A DNA stretch of 33,426 nucleotides. Origin: Hansschlegelia zhihuaiae (lineage in GTDB: Bacteria > Pseudomonadota > Alphaproteobacteria > Rhizobiales > Methylopilaceae). Where the stretch lies: contig NZ_RYFI01000029.1 of NCBI RefSeq assembly GCF_004103825.1, positions 1-33,426 on the forward strand, in the 5' to 3' direction. The notes under the pieces were generated by a model. It worked only from the letters and a program-made list of their open reading frames with translations, was not told the DNA's origin and did no database searches. Of this stretch, positions 32,909 to 33,426 are shown piece by piece; within the stretch, counting starts at the first letter, position 1; each line of letters opens with the position of its first letter. Position numbers and translations under genes: made by a program.

Positions 32909-33374
32909 GACTGGGCCTCCGGGTGCGAAGCGACAAACGCGACCATCTCTTCAGCGCGCATGAACCGGCGTAACGCCAGTTCGCTCGCCAGCGCTCGCAG
33001 GGCCATCACGTTGCGACTGAGAAGGCTAAGTGTGACGTCGTAAGCGTCCTGCAGGTCCTGCTCGACCTCCGCCTTCAGCTTCGCGTCAGTCTCGAGCAAA
33101 GCGAGCGCTTCCTGAACGGTGCCGCGAAACGACAACGTGTCGCCAAGGCCGAATGACATGCGCCGTGCGGCCGAGAGAACGGTTGCCTGCCCAAGATCCG
33201 ACGGTATTCCGCCGCCGGCTCCGCTGTTGGCCATCCCTGTCAGCAGCTCGTCAGCGGCACGTCCCGCCATCAGAATCGTCAGCGCCTGCTCGATGACGCT
33301 TACCGTGAGGACACGAGGCAGAGGTTTGAGGTGGGTCACGCCCCGATCCACATCGACGGCGATGAGGCGGTCGC
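32905..33374 (-). pseudogene. FtsH-like M41 peptidase gene, C-terminal fragment
   Basis: The frame reads GVTHLKPLPRVLTVSVIEQA, then AGRAADELLTG and GGIPSDLGQATVLSAA, which are the C-terminal signatures of M41 peptidases. The Asp in SDLGQAT is the third zinc ligand of FtsH. The AAA+ domain and the HEXXH zinc motif should lie upstream but the sequence runs into a repeat array at about 33375. The remaining part cannot be an active protease. The frame is open to that point without a clear start; a GTG at 33351 is the only late start. The loss is best explained by an insertion sequence. Confidence 0.75.
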
Positions 33375-33426
33375 TGTCAATCGGCGCTGAACTTTGACCC
33401 CTTATCGGCGTCCAATGTTGACCCCC
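33375..33426. mobile_element. Probable IS21-type insertion sequence end (partial)
   Basis: Beginning with TGT at 33375, two 22-base repeats follow: 33380-33401 and 33404-33425. Both have the form ATCGGCG, six variable bases, then (T/G)TTGACCCC, and start 24 bases apart. Tandem repeats with TTGACCCC-type ends are typical of IS21-family termini. The transposase genes would lie beyond the window. The junction coincides with the loss of the M41 reading frame. Confidence 0.65.

Overview
The window is GC-rich chromosomal DNA from an alphaproteobacterium, most likely a Hyphomicrobiales (Rhizobiales) member. This rests on codon and GC character, the gene families present, and five good matches to the promoter of the alphaproteobacterial general stress sigma factor EcfG. 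The exact genus cannot be fixed from the sequence alone.

Region by region: (1) 51-4470 holds a small potassium-channel-like protein, then aspT-asdA on the minus strand. AspT and AsdA form an aspartate/alanine exchange plus decarboxylation pair that consumes protons and can build proton motive force. (2) 4500-9480 alternates real genes (a TetR-controlled SDR oxidoreductase, a membrane protein divergent from an AraC regulator) with decayed genes (a cyclase/TolB-type protein, an AbrB/AmoA-type membrane protein, a CsbD tail that still has its terminator). (3) 9567-11648 is a large-subunit catalase (KatE). (4) 11903-18108 is a tight seven-gene minus-strand operon with a start overlapping a stop at every junction: GT4, GT2, a MurG-like GT-B enzyme, an acyl-CoA-dehydrogenase-fold flavoprotein, a PIG-L deacetylase, a NodS-like methyltransferase and a second GT2. 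It looks like a pathway for a decorated surface glycan or glycolipid. (5) 18170-24032 is a stress-gene cluster: a YciF-like protein, a Crp/Fnr regulator, several small proteins, a membrane protein with a coiled coil, a YdeP/FdhF oxidoreductase remnant and a GSP26-like flavin protein. Sites reading GGAAC-N17-GTT lie before katE, crp, the YdeP remnant, a 63-residue protein and the GSP26-like gene. They suggest one PhyR-NepR-EcfG regulon spread over this locus. (6) 24003-25943 has an integrase remnant, tRNA-Ser(CGA) and a BacNaV-type voltage-gated channel. (7) 26303-32186 is a Tn7-like transposition operon, tnsA-tnsB-tnsC-tniQ. The tniQ frame is broken by a shift of one base. (8) 32627-33426 has a DUF6634-like gene and the tail of an FtsH-like M41 peptidase gene. 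The peptidase gene is cut by what looks like an IS21-type insertion sequence end with two 22-base repeats.

The most interesting items are the Tn7-like module with its split tniQ, the seven-gene glycan operon with deacetylase, methyltransferase and flavoprotein together, and the repeated EcfG-type promoters that tie catalase to the small stress proteins.
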